This document shows, in pieces, positions 8,036 to 16,908 of a DNA stretch of 64,000 bases. Position numbers and translations under genes: made by a program. Under the pieces are notes generated by a model, which saw only the letters and a list, made by a program, of their open reading frames with translations, searched no databases and was not told the origin of the DNA. Each line of letters starts with the position of its first letter. Positions within the stretch are counted from its first letter, which is position 1. The stretch comes from CBDAKK01 sp965196605 (GTDB taxonomy: Bacteria; Spirochaetota; Spirochaetia; WTKD01; G963693115), in contig CBDAKK010000004.1 of the NCBI GenBank assembly GCA_965196605.1, positions 124,001 to 188,000 on the forward strand, read 5' to 3'.

Positions 8036-8930
8036 TTTGTGGGGGGGTGTCCCCCACGCCCCCCTTGGGGTAAGACGCGGTATTTGCATAAGCGCTTTGT
8101 GGGGGAGCTGCCCCCACGCCCCCCCTTTGAATAAGACGCTGTTCATGCGCTTACGCGCGTGAGGGCTGCACGCTGTGTGTATTTTGCTTGCGCAGCGTTG
8201 CGTGAATGCCTCTTGTTGCCAAGCAGCGATTTTAAATACGCTATCTATTCGGATGGCCGTTCTTTTTCTTTTCTTTTTGTGCGACGCTCACGAGCGAAGC
8301 GAGGGGATGCAAACTATTGCATAAGCACCGCTGTGCGGTGCAAACATGGAGCTTGCATCAAAAGAAAAGAAAAAGAACCAAAAAAAAAAGAAAAACATCC
8401 TGTGTGCTAAAGCAGTAATAACATAGATACTCTGCGCAAGCATGAAGATTGTATGGAAGTAAGTTTGTGTGAGTAACCTTGTGGGGCTAAGGCACTGGGT
8501 TTAGGAAGCTACGCGAGCGGGGCTACGCCATAGGGAGCAAGACACAAGCGTAACTATGAAAAAAGAACCAAAAAGTCACGAGCGAAGCGAGGGGATGCAA
8601 ACTACTGCATAAGCACCGCTGTGCGGTGCAAACATGGAGCTTGCATCAAAAGAAAAGAAAGAAGAGTACCAAAGAAAGAAAAGAAAAAGCCGCTGTGGGG
8701 GATACCCCCACACCCCCAAGTATTAAGCAAACGCTTCTTGTACCGCCCGTGGCACGACTATGAGGACGCAAGAGAAGAAAAGTCGTGAGCACGAAGAACG
8801 GGCGACGCCCGTGCCATGGACGGCACGCATAGGGCGCCAAGGATGGACAGCCGCCCCATGGACGGGGCATTAAGACTGCCAAGGACGGTGCGGCTAGAAA
8901 CGTTAAATGGAGCGGAGCAAACGACCGCCC
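8036..8930. repeat. Interspersed hairpin-module cluster between rpmG and a lipoprotein gene
   Basis: No gene was found here. The block is a mosaic of modules that recur elsewhere in the window. It has two tandem G/C hairpins (GTGGGGG-AGCTG-CCCCCAC type, near 8040-8075 and 8099-8135), each followed by CCCC-rich sequence and a 'TAAGACGC' tail. Hairpin GCACCGC-TGT-GCGGTGC occurs near 8329 and 8612, each followed by ATGGAGCTTGCATCAAAAGA. CGAGCGAAGCGAGG hairpins occur near 8291 and 8579. A spacer module with 'GTGTGCTAAAGCAGTAAT' lies near 8400-8475. Two fully paired stem-loops sit at 8811-8826 (GTGCC-ATGGAC-GGCAC) and 8853-8868 (GCCCC-ATGGAC-GGGGC). Confidence 0.85.
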
Positions 8931-8935
8931 CAATG

Positions 8936-9075
8936 TCTGCGAGTATCCATGTTACGCTCCGCCTTGCTCCGCTAGATGCAGTTGTCAGCAGTGACTGCGT
9001 ATCTGCGAGTATCCATGTTACGCTCCGCCTTGCTCCGCTGGATGCAGTTGTCAGCAGTGACTGCGTATCTGCGAA
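8936..9075. repeat. Two inverted-orientation copies of the 66-bp array unit
   Basis: Copies at 8936-9001 and 9002-9067, plus a short partial copy, are the reverse complement of the 704-2617 unit with a few substitutions (CTCCGCTAG or CTCCGCTGG for CTGCGCTGG; GACTGCG for GACTTCG). Like the long array, this block ends shortly before a gene start, about 50 bases before the lipoprotein at 9123. Confidence 0.92.
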
Positions 9076-9110
9076 GCAGGATGGAGACAGATGTTTTTAT
9101 AGAGAATTAC

Positions 9111-9116
9111 TATAAT
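9111..9116 (+). promoter_or_regulatory. -10 element of the 9123 lipoprotein gene
   Basis: A consensus TATAAT lies six bases before the ATG at 9123. No good -35 hexamer is visible. The spacing predicts a leaderless transcript. Confidence 0.5.
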
Positions 9117-9122
9117 GATTTT

Positions 9123-9635
9123 ATGATTTTGCATGCAAAAAAATGTGGCGCGTGGCGCGTAGTGCTTATCGGTTTTGCTTTTGTGTTTCTTGCGGGACTA
9201 CTTACAAGTTGTGCAACGAGCGTGTTAAAACGCGTTGAAGAACAGGAAAGCCCTATGCTCAAGCTTGTAATAGCACGAGATATGATACATCAAACCCGTT
9301 ATGGATTAGCGCTTCGTATATTAGAGGGTATAAAAGAACAATACGCTTCAGACTTGCAAATTACCATTGAGGTGGACTATGAAATTGCGTTTATAGCCTT
9401 AAGTCGCAAACGCTACGAAGAGGTGCAAGAACGACTTGAGGCCATTGTTGCCAAATACGACACAGCGGAAAACAAAAACGCCTTGCCTCAATGGCCGTAT
9501 TATTTGAGTAAAAAGTTGCTTGAGACAAGTGTGTACCCTGTTATGAAAAAGCGCAAAAAGAAAACACAAAAGGCCAATGAAAAAAACAGTGACGAAACCG
9601 CTGAAAAAAACAGTGACGAAAAACCGTCGCCTTAA
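9123..9635 (+). CDS. Small putative lipoprotein (170 aa)
   Basis: The reading frame is open upstream into the repeat block, but the ATG at 9123 gives a proper lipoprotein signal: basic 'MILHAKKCGAWR', hydrophobic 'VVLIGFAFVFLAGLL', then lipobox 'LTSC' with the cysteine near residue 28. The mature part is helical and has a TPR-like pair, 'LVIARDMIHQTRYGLALRILEGI' and 'EVDYEIAFIALSRKRYEEVQERLEAI'. The C-terminal tail is highly charged and carries two copies of 'EKNSDE'. It is probably anchored to a membrane facing the periplasm. A -10 hexamer (9111-9116) six bases before the ATG supports this start. Starts at 9081 or further upstream would place the signal peptide internally. Function unknown. 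It converges with addA. Confidence 0.75.
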   Translation: MILHAKKCGAWRVVLIGFAFVFLAGLLTSCATSVLKRVEEQESPMLKLVIARDMIHQTRYGLALRILEGIKEQYASDLQITIEVDYEIAFIALSRKRYEEVQERLEAIVAKYDTAENKNALPQWPYYLSKKLLETSVYPVMKKRKKKTQKANEKNSDETAEKNSDEKPSP

Positions 9636-9653
9636 AAGCTACACATCAGTTTT

Positions 9654-12600
9654 TTACTTGTGGGCAAGGTGCTTGTAGAGTGCTTTTTTTTCTGTGTTCC
9701 TTTCTATTTTTAGGCATTCGCTTGAACGTAAGTAAAAAACATAGGGTACTACGGACACTCTATGCTGTAGCCGCGTAGAGAAAAATGCTTCAAGCGCGTA
9801 GGCATAGGACTCAAGTTGCAGTGCGTACTTTTCTGCATTTTTGTATAAGCCCGCCTTGTAATCCACAATAGTGCAGCGCGTATCTTCAAGTATTATCAAG
9901 TCTACAATGGTGGGCATCCATACACGGCTCTCATCATCATAACCTCGTATTTTAAACTCGGTAAAAATGCGGGCGTGGGGTGATCTTTCCCTCCACAACG
10001 CGCTACTTAAAAAGCGCTGCGCGCATTGCTCGGCACAACTTATGAGGCTCGCGCGTTCTCTTTCCTCTATGCGTAAAAAGCTGGTCTCCAAGGTCGCGGG
10101 CAACCTCGCATAACGCCGCTCTTGCCCCAAGCACTCGTATTTGAGAATTTCGTGGCAGAGCGTACCAAACTCTTGGTGTAGTCCATGAGCGTCTAACAGC
10201 GCGTCTACCTCCAAGCTTGGCAGGGTTTCCGTTTCTTTTTCGTCACGTAATTTTTCAAGGGTAGCGCTAGAGGGAAAGAGGGTTTTCGTAAACTTCTCCT
10301 TCAAGCGCTCCTGCCACGGTGCTTTTCTACTGCTTCCAAGCATTGTGTCTATTTTTTGTGCATAGGCTTTATCACTTAAACGTATTCGACTTTTCACCTC
10401 TTCAGCCTCAGTAAGCTGCACATCCACCTCATATATATCTAAGGCTTCCTGCTCATACTCGCCTAAAACTCCGCCGAGCATGTCGCGGTGATTTTTGACG
10501 TTTTCAGCCTTCTCAGACGAGGCACTTTCAGACGCTATGCCACTTATGTACAAGCGGCTTTGCGCGCGCGTGCAAGCAACGTAGAGTACCCGCAGCTGTT
10601 CATACAAGTCGGACTCTTCGTGTTCTTGTATTGCATGCTTTATTGCGTTCTCAGCAGCCTTGTTGTCACTCCCATCAATCAAGGCATAGACAGGGTCGTG
10701 CGGCAAGCCAAAATTCACGTATGTAACATCATCAATGCTTGCACACCGCGACTTGTGGTTTTTCCCAAATCCTCGCTGCGTATCAGCAAGTATTACAACA
10801 GGAAACTCAAGCCCCTTCGATTTGTGTATGGTCATAATATGCACCGAGGCACCACTCTGCTCCAAAAGCACGGGAGCATCTTCTGTATTCTTGTCGTTTT
10901 TTCCCAGCAGTATGGATCGCAAGGTTTCAACAAGACTCACTATGCTGAGTCCCGCAGGCGATGCTATGAGCGCCTTGAGTATGTGGTATTGCTTGAGAAA
11001 TGGATGTGTGTGAGCACTGCGCAAGAGTATATATCGATATCCGCATGAAAGCCAAAAATGATTGAGCAGGGCTTGCAAGTCGTTTTTTTCTACCAAGGCG
11101 CGCGCCTCGTTGTAGTGCCTTTTCATAATTGCAAGTCGCGTTACATCATGTGCAAGCGCCTCGTCTTCCCACTGCGCCGCGCCTATGTTGAAGAGTTCCT
11201 GCGTCTCAAGTGTATTTTTCCGCGCTTTCCGCTCGCTTAGAATGCGAATGACTGCATCATCTGAAACATTGGCAAGCGGTCCGCGCAAAACGCTTACGTA
11301 GGCTGCGGCGTCTTCGGGAGTAAGCAGCAAGGCACACCATGCGTAAAAATCGTAGCCAATGTCTTGACGCAAGCTCGCTTCCTTCGCCTGTATTTCGTAA
11401 GGTATGCCAAGCATGAGAAAGGCCTTTTGCAAGTGCGGAAAAAGCGCGCTGGTTCTTGCAAGCACGGCAATGTCCTCTGCCTTATGTTCATTGCCCGCTA
11501 ATATTTCTTTCACAGTCTTGGCAATTGAAAACGCCTCAAGCGCTTCCTTTGAATGAGTGAGTTCTTTTCCCTCCTCGTTGGTTTTTGTTGATCTGAGCAT
11601 GCGCCTGCAAACATGAAAAGGCATGGTAGCCTCAGCACAGGGTGTAGCGGTGAGCGCGGCGCGCTGTGGCACATATGCAATACACGGCTTGTATGCATCC
11701 TCATCAAATGTTTGTGCAAAAAGTTTTGAAAACACCTCGTTGAAAAACAGAATAAGTTCGGGACTGCTTCTGTAATTGTGTAACAGTTCATGTTTTTCCA
11801 AGCGCGAGTTTTCAGTTAATGCTATAAAGGTCTGCACATCCGCCCCACGGAATTTGTAAATTGATTGCTTGGGGTCACCCACAAAAAAGAAATGCGGCGC
11901 ATCAATGGTAGCGGCGCCTGCAATGTTATGAAGCGACTCCAAAAAGTAATTTTGCTCTCGTGAATTATCTTGCACTTCATCTACAACAATGTGAGCAAAG
12001 GAGCGTATGCGCCCCTGCACAAGAGGCACCGCTTCGACGCTTTTTTGCGCAAGCTCGCTTATGTCCTTGTAAGAGAAAAGCATTGCCCTTTTTTTATGCT
12101 CAACCCACACGTCCACCAGCGCCGCGGCTTCTTTGTAACAATCCCTTATCCATGCGCTGTGTACCAAGGTTGCATCTATGCTGACTACATGGTTTCTAGC
12201 ACGCACAAAATGCGCCTTGAATCTCTTCAAGCTTTCAGCCATCTTGCTTTCTTTTATCTGCTTTGTGTTGGTGACCCCCTGCAAGGACAAGGGCACCTTC
12301 AAAAGCTCCTCAAGGCTTGTCTCTTGCGCATCGTCGCTTTCCACAAGCGCTTCTACGCGCGTAAGGTCTGCTATAAATTTTTGAAGCGACTGCGCAAGTT
12401 TGGGGTTTTGCGCTTCCACTCCCGCAGCTTCAAGGGCGTGGCGCATCTCTCCAACGCATGTCAGCATTGCTTTTTTGCACTGAGGAATGCGCGCGCGTAT
12501 TGCCGCTAAGACTTTCTGTCCTTGCAACTCCAAGTTGCCCGACTCATGAAACATGCTGGTGCCAAGCAAGAGCGGCAAAAATATTTCTTCGCTAAGCCGC

Positions 12601-13094
12601 GCCGCGCCATGCAAGGCAATGAGTTTTTCTACACTCGGCTTGTCTTTGTGCTGCATGAGGTAGCGCTGTATAAAACTACGCGCATGCGGGAGCATGTTTT
12701 CAGTTATGCTCATTTCGCCCAATATGCCAAAGTGCGCGGCGCCTTCTTGCGCTATTTTGTAGAGAAACGAGTCTATGGTAGATATGCGCGCAAGCTCAAA
12801 TGTTTTTAGCTGTTCTTGCAAAAACACAATGTGTGCATCATCCAAAGGCTCACCTAAAAAGGCTTTGTCGCCTACGCACTTTGCAAGTTGTGCATGAATG
12901 CGCTCATGCATTTCGGCGGACGCCTTGTTGGTAAATGTGAGTACAAGAATGTTTTGCAAGGCTATGCGTTTGTGTATTAACAAAAAAAGCACCCTATTGG
13001 CAAGCACGGTGGTTTTGCCGCTACCGGCGCCTGCGGTAACTACAACGCTCCCCTGCGCGCATACCGCGGCGCGCTGCTCATCGTTTAAGTGCAT
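9654..13094 (-). CDS. addA: ATP-dependent helicase/nuclease subunit A (UvrD/RecB-like, AddA type)
   Basis: The 1146-residue protein starts with the superfamily 1A helicase Q-motif and Walker A: 'LNDEQRAAVCAQGSVVVTAG' followed by 'AGSGKTTVLANRV' (residues about 3-35). Other motifs follow: Ia 'ILVLTFTNKASAEM', II 'IVVDEVQDNSREQNYFL', III 'FVGDPKQSIYKFRGA', V 'VHIMTIHKSKGLEFPVV' and VI 'LRVLYVACTRAQSRLYIS'. The C terminus carries a PD-(D/E)XK nuclease: 'MPTIVDLIILEDTRCTIVDY' then 'KAG', followed by 'YALQLESYAYALE'. This domain order is AddA/RecB, the motor-nuclease of double-strand break resection feeding RecA. The gene overlaps the upstream addB-like gene by 10 bases, so they are coupled and probably form a heterodimer. 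Confidence 0.88.
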   Translation of the reverse strand: MHLNDEQRAAVCAQGSVVVTAGAGSGKTTVLANRVLFLLIHKRIALQNILVLTFTNKASAEMHERIHAQLAKCVGDKAFLGEPLDDAHIVFLQEQLKTFELARISTIDSFLYKIAQEGAAHFGILGEMSITENMLPHARSFIQRYLMQHKDKPSVEKLIALHGAARLSEEIFLPLLLGTSMFHESGNLELQGQKVLAAIRARIPQCKKAMLTCVGEMRHALEAAGVEAQNPKLAQSLQKFIADLTRVEALVESDDAQETSLEELLKVPLSLQGVTNTKQIKESKMAESLKRFKAHFVRARNHVVSIDATLVHSAWIRDCYKEAAALVDVWVEHKKRAMLFSYKDISELAQKSVEAVPLVQGRIRSFAHIVVDEVQDNSREQNYFLESLHNIAGAATIDAPHFFFVGDPKQSIYKFRGADVQTFIALTENSRLEKHELLHNYRSSPELILFFNEVFSKLFAQTFDEDAYKPCIAYVPQRAALTATPCAEATMPFHVCRRMLRSTKTNEEGKELTHSKEALEAFSIAKTVKEILAGNEHKAEDIAVLARTSALFPHLQKAFLMLGIPYEIQAKEASLRQDIGYDFYAWCALLLTPEDAAAYVSVLRGPLANVSDDAVIRILSERKARKNTLETQELFNIGAAQWEDEALAHDVTRLAIMKRHYNEARALVEKNDLQALLNHFWLSCGYRYILLRSAHTHPFLKQYHILKALIASPAGLSIVSLVETLRSILLGKNDKNTEDAPVLLEQSGASVHIMTIHKSKGLEFPVVILADTQRGFGKNHKSRCASIDDVTYVNFGLPHDPVYALIDGSDNKAAENAIKHAIQEHEESDLYEQLRVLYVACTRAQSRLYISGIASESASSEKAENVKNHRDMLGGVLGEYEQEALDIYEVDVQLTEAEEVKSRIRLSDKAYAQKIDTMLGSSRKAPWQERLKEKFTKTLFPSSATLEKLRDEKETETLPSLEVDALLDAHGLHQEFGTLCHEILKYECLGQERRYARLPATLETSFLRIEERERASLISCAEQCAQRFLSSALWRERSPHARIFTEFKIRGYDDESRVWMPTIVDLIILEDTRCTIVDYKAGLYKNAEKYALQLESYAYALEAFFSTRLQHRVSVVPYVFYLRSSECLKIERNTEKKALYKHLAHK

Positions 13095-16030
13095 GAGTTC
13101 ATGCGTTCCTTCACATAGCGCATGTAATTTTTATATATGTAGCAATTTTTACGCGCTATGCAATCATAGGCGAGATCTTCAAAAAGCTCTTGCACAAGCG
13201 CGTCTTGCGTCTCATACAGCGCTCCTTCTAACGGTTTGTCCGCGCCGGCGCCCTCACAAAAAACATGCGCAAGGCTGTGTTGCAACAAGCCTTCGTAGTG
13301 CGCTATATGCGCTTGCTCTTTTTCAGTCGGGGTTCGCAACTCCAGCTTTTTTCCCGTCTTTGCCTTGTGAAAGTTTTTCAATAACAAAAAAAGCGCATAG
13401 GGCGCGTGCCCTGTTTCTGCATCTCCCGCATGCACGCTTGCATACATCCACAGTTGCGCAAAGTACGAAAGCGGCGTTTTCATTTTTATTTTGTAGTCCA
13501 CAAGGTAGCGCACTTCATGTTCTTCACTACAAAGCAGGGCGTCACTCCGCCCCCTCATGCGCAACTTTGAAAAATTTCCATCTGCCCAGGGGAAAACTCG
13601 ATGCAAGAAAACCTCGAAGCTTTCTTCGGTTTTTATCTGCTTGCACGCTAAATTTTCTGCGTGCTCTTGCAAGAATGCCCTTATGCCCCTAAGGTACTCA
13701 TGCATGGCCTCGTCTTCAAAAATGGCGCGCAGGGGCGCCTCAACAAATGCGTGGGCACGCAAGGCTTTAAGCGTTTCTTCCACCAACTCCTGCATAGTTA
13801 GACATTCAGTTTCTTTTGAAAACAAGCGCGCAAGCATGGCATGAAATGCGTTGCCGAGCATCAAGGGCATGTCGAGATTTTCGCGCAAGTCTTCAAAAAG
13901 CGGCTTGACCCTAAAAACACTTTGCAGCAAAAAATACATGGGGTCTGCCATAAGCCTTGCAATGCTCCCCATGGCTATGGTGCGTTCCTCGGAGTTTTCT
14001 TGTATTATTTTTTGCGTAGTGGTAAACAAGCCATCGCGCAGCACACTAGGGTGTGTATTGCGCCTTGTGTATTGTTGCGCCTGCATGCCTCTGCGTTGCG
14101 CCTTTGTGCATTGCAATTGTGCAAGGGCTTTTGCGCATGGGTCTTGCGTACTCCACAGCTGCTGCTCATGCCTCCATGGGTCATACGGGACTGTGGCGGC
14201 GTCTGAGCCCGCTCTCGCATCGTGCTTTTCATAGTCTGTAAAATTCCACTCCGTGGGAGTAATGCGCGTGCCCTTGTAGTCTTCTCTGCTACTGCTTATG
14301 TATACATATGCTCCTGCGTTCTCCATGGCGTTTTTGTAGGCTGCCGCCATTTCGCTCCCGTGCTTGAGTCCTTCAGGGTTTTTTTCAAAAAGCTCGGCGT
14401 CTGTAATTTCATGAAACAAGACGGGCGGCGCGCTTGCTTTTTTTATACCCTCTTGTGAAAGATTCAGAAAAAAATGATGCTCATAATACGTGCCAAGTGA
14501 ATCAGGGAATTGGTACACGAATATCGCATTCTCATGTTTTTCAAACATGGTGCTTCTTCTGCGCGCCACCGCGCATAACACAGCCCACGCATGCGCGCCC
14601 TTAAAAGCCTTGTTAGCATCACCCCCAATGCCTCGTACATGTACTTCGTGCACGCTCAGCTCGTCTAATATTTCAAGAATGCGGTGCATGGTTTTGCCAA
14701 AAAAAGGCCTCGGCGTATTTTGCGCATACATAAAGGCATGTGCAAAAGCCTCAAACTCCGCGCGCAACTTTGCGTATGTTGTGGCTCTCAGCATTGAACG
14801 CAAGGCCTTGTAGAGTGAAAAAAAATAATCCTTGAGCTCTCCATTATCCTTTGTACCCAACACCCCTTTCCAGCGCTCCAGCGCCGCATCATCAATACAG
14901 GTGTGCCTAAACCCGCGCGCAAGCAGCTCTATATTGCGCGCTCTGTTATTCCACGGTATGGCGGGGAAGAGCAGCAGGTTTTTAAGCGCCTCGGGGTGCA
15001 TAAAAGTAGTAACGCATGCCTCCATATTTTTAAGAAATGCATGCAGCGTGGCGCTGCTCCTCATGTCGTGCGTGTACTGTAAATTAAGCGCAAGGTCATA
15101 CTTTACACAAAGCGAACTCAGCTCAGCTTGTATGAATTCATCTATGCAGCTTATGCTGAATGCTATTTTTTGTGGCAGCGTGCCACGCTGTTGCAGCTGT
15201 AAAGCTGTGCTAAAAGCCCAGCCAAGTTCCTCAGCTACGTTTGCAAACATGTAATGCTCTTTACGTTGGGGCGGATTAAGAAAAAAAGCATTGGTGTGTG
15301 TTGCACGTCCCGTAGGCGCGCCCCTGCTTTCTGCCAATGGCTTGTTGGGTACATGCTGCGCATTGGTAGTGGTCATTTCATGCCTAAGCGCATGCGGAAA
15401 CATTGCCTCAAAATGCTTAAGCCACACATGCGCAGCTAGGGGGAAAAAAGACGGCGCATATACAAAAACACGCTTCCAAAAATTTTGAGGGCTCGGGGTA
15501 GTGCAAGCCTCGTATTGTTCGCATAAGGCAATGGTCGCGCATGCGTAATCTATGCAGCCGAGCCCGACCACAAACTCATAGTAGCGCTGCGCAATAAACT
15601 GCAAGCTGCTGTAGGTTTCCTGCGCCCTTGCATCTTTCTTGTCTTTGAGTGCATAAATGAGTGAATAATGGCCGAGTATGTGTTCAAGTTTTGTGGCGTA
15701 CCTTTGTTCACTGTGAAATGCCTTGTAATTGGGGCAATGCTCCAGCCGTAGTATTGCATGTTGTATGTCTTTGTGCAAGAGAAAGGCCTCGTACATGCTT
15801 GAGCGCTCTGCAAAGGTCAAAACCCGCAAGGGTTTTCTAAGCGTGCGGGCAATGTGCATGCAAAGGCGTTCTTGCAACTGCCTAAAGAGAATGTGTTGCT
15901 CTTCAGCGCAGGCGCCCAGTGCTTGCGCAGCCCCTTTGATGTAGGCATCGCGCAGGGCGGGTGCAGGAAAGAGCAAGCAGTTTTGTGAATCTTCAAAAAG
16001 AAACTGCGCTGCCTGCACGTAGAACTGCAT
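13085..16030 (-). CDS. addB: AddB-like PD-(D/E)XK nuclease subunit
   Basis: The 981-residue protein has a C-terminal nuclease domain: 'RMRGRSDALL' with the metal-binding aspartate, then 'VRYLVDYKIKMKTPLSYFAQ' supplying the D-x-K pair, at about residues 845-885. The upstream part is a helicase-like scaffold without a recognisable Walker A: the N terminus 'QNCLLFPAPALRDAYIKGAA' lacks GxGK(S/T). This is the pattern expected for an AddB/RexB/RecC-like partner that recognises DNA rather than hydrolysing ATP. The frame contains earlier ATGs at 16096 and 16039, but a palindromic -10 element at 16038-16045 lies between them and the ATG at 16030, so 16030 is preferred. It overlaps addA by 10 bases. 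A four-cysteine iron-sulfur pattern was not clearly identified. Confidence 0.78.
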   Translation of the reverse strand: MQFYVQAAQFLFEDSQNCLLFPAPALRDAYIKGAAQALGACAEEQHILFRQLQERLCMHIARTLRKPLRVLTFAERSSMYEAFLLHKDIQHAILRLEHCPNYKAFHSEQRYATKLEHILGHYSLIYALKDKKDARAQETYSSLQFIAQRYYEFVVGLGCIDYACATIALCEQYEACTTPSPQNFWKRVFVYAPSFFPLAAHVWLKHFEAMFPHALRHEMTTTNAQHVPNKPLAESRGAPTGRATHTNAFFLNPPQRKEHYMFANVAEELGWAFSTALQLQQRGTLPQKIAFSISCIDEFIQAELSSLCVKYDLALNLQYTHDMRSSATLHAFLKNMEACVTTFMHPEALKNLLLFPAIPWNNRARNIELLARGFRHTCIDDAALERWKGVLGTKDNGELKDYFFSLYKALRSMLRATTYAKLRAEFEAFAHAFMYAQNTPRPFFGKTMHRILEILDELSVHEVHVRGIGGDANKAFKGAHAWAVLCAVARRRSTMFEKHENAIFVYQFPDSLGTYYEHHFFLNLSQEGIKKASAPPVLFHEITDAELFEKNPEGLKHGSEMAAAYKNAMENAGAYVYISSSREDYKGTRITPTEWNFTDYEKHDARAGSDAATVPYDPWRHEQQLWSTQDPCAKALAQLQCTKAQRRGMQAQQYTRRNTHPSVLRDGLFTTTQKIIQENSEERTIAMGSIARLMADPMYFLLQSVFRVKPLFEDLRENLDMPLMLGNAFHAMLARLFSKETECLTMQELVEETLKALRAHAFVEAPLRAIFEDEAMHEYLRGIRAFLQEHAENLACKQIKTEESFEVFLHRVFPWADGNFSKLRMRGRSDALLCSEEHEVRYLVDYKIKMKTPLSYFAQLWMYASVHAGDAETGHAPYALFLLLKNFHKAKTGKKLELRTPTEKEQAHIAHYEGLLQHSLAHVFCEGAGADKPLEGALYETQDALVQELFEDLAYDCIARKNCYIYKNYMRYVKERMNSCT

Positions 16031-16037
16031 GTATGCC

Positions 16038-16045
16038 ATTATAAT
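16038..16045. promoter_or_regulatory. Palindromic bidirectional -10 element between addB and the IMPase-family gene
   Basis: ATTATAAT is a perfect palindrome that holds TATAAT on both strands (16040-16045 forward, complement of 16038-16043 reverse). Exactly seven bases separate each hexamer from the respective ATG (16053 forward, 16030 reverse). The two start codons are only 22 bases apart, so the two transcripts would be leaderless and initiation in the two directions would compete. Confidence 0.6.
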
Positions 16046-16052
16046 GAAAGAT

Positions 16053-16892
16053 ATGAAGTTTCTTTGGGACAAACAAAAAATAGGGCGGCTGTTCATTCAG
16101 GCTGCGCAACACGCGCTAACATTACAAAAAAATTTAGAAGCGCGAGAAAAGGGAATTGAAAAAGACTTATACACCGATGCGGATGTAGACGTGGAACAAC
16201 TCTTTATGGAGGCTTTCGATAGCCCTCAAGACGGGCGTTACGTAATAGGTGAAGAGACGGTCTTTGAGTATACCAAGGGTAAGTCGCTTGCCGATTTTTT
16301 TTCCGCTACGGCTTTTGTAGTAGACCCCATAGATGGGACCCTGAATTATTTTAGCAAACTTCCCAATTGGGCTATTAGCGTTGGGTTGGTTCGCGAGGGC
16401 GAAATTGTAGAGGGTGCAATTATGCTGCCTGAACTGCGCGAGTTGTTCATAAGCGAAGGTGGCACTGTGCATTACAAAAAGTTTGCCTGCGGAGTCGAGC
16501 ATCTCAGCCCTGATGAAGAAATTGCGTTTGATGTTTTGGAAAACCCCAAGCCCTCTTCGCGAGGTAAGCATTGTTTGTTCGTCCGCTCCTATGGAAGTCA
16601 AACTCCGCACTTGCACATGCCCTTTCACGTCAATAGATCATCTGTGTATAGCGCTACTAAGGTGCTCACCGGGCATTACTGGGGCTACATCAGCAAGGCA
16701 AAAATTTGGGACTTGGCGGGCTGCATTGGGCTTTTTAGAGTCATGAATAAACCCCTCTACTATGTAGAAAACGGGGAACTCAAAACCCTACCTTTTGCAA
16801 TTTTAGAAGAGCAGTGGGAAGACTTATTGTCGGCTCGCTACGACATTATTTTTGCGCATAATAAAGAAGACGCCCAGAGGCTTGTAAGCTGA
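16053..16892 (+). CDS. Inositol monophosphatase family phosphatase
   Basis: The 279-residue protein shows the lithium-sensitive phosphatase signature. 'IGEET' supplies the first metal ligand, 'FVVDPIDGTLNYFSKLPNWA' is the central DP-I/L-DGT motif (about residues 88-107), and 'WDLAGCIGLFRVMNKPLYY' is the C-terminal WDxA motif. The family hydrolyses phosphate monoesters such as inositol phosphates or 3'-phosphoadenosine phosphate with magnesium. Substrate cannot be read from sequence; SuhB-like and CysQ-like roles are both open. The start at 16053 follows the shared palindromic -10 element; ATGs at 16029 and 16044 overlap or precede it. The gene is convergent with argA. Confidence 0.85.
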   Translation: MKFLWDKQKIGRLFIQAAQHALTLQKNLEAREKGIEKDLYTDADVDVEQLFMEAFDSPQDGRYVIGEETVFEYTKGKSLADFFSATAFVVDPIDGTLNYFSKLPNWAISVGLVREGEIVEGAIMLPELRELFISEGGTVHYKKFACGVEHLSPDEEIAFDVLENPKPSSRGKHCLFVRSYGSQTPHLHMPFHVNRSSVYSATKVLTGHYWGYISKAKIWDLAGCIGLFRVMNKPLYYVENGELKTLPFAILEEQWEDLLSARYDIIFAHNKEDAQRLVS

Positions 16893-16908
16893 AATAGTGC
16901 ATGTGTTT

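Noticed and set aside
8036..8930. Integron attC sites
   Set aside because: The modules fold into hairpins, but I see no consistent RYYYAAC/GTTRRRY core sites and no integrase gene. Small module size and variable order fit better with palindromic interspersed repeats.
10488..12509. Several 60-186 codon forward frames inside addA
   Set aside because: They are shadows on the strand opposite a gene with clear helicase and nuclease motifs.
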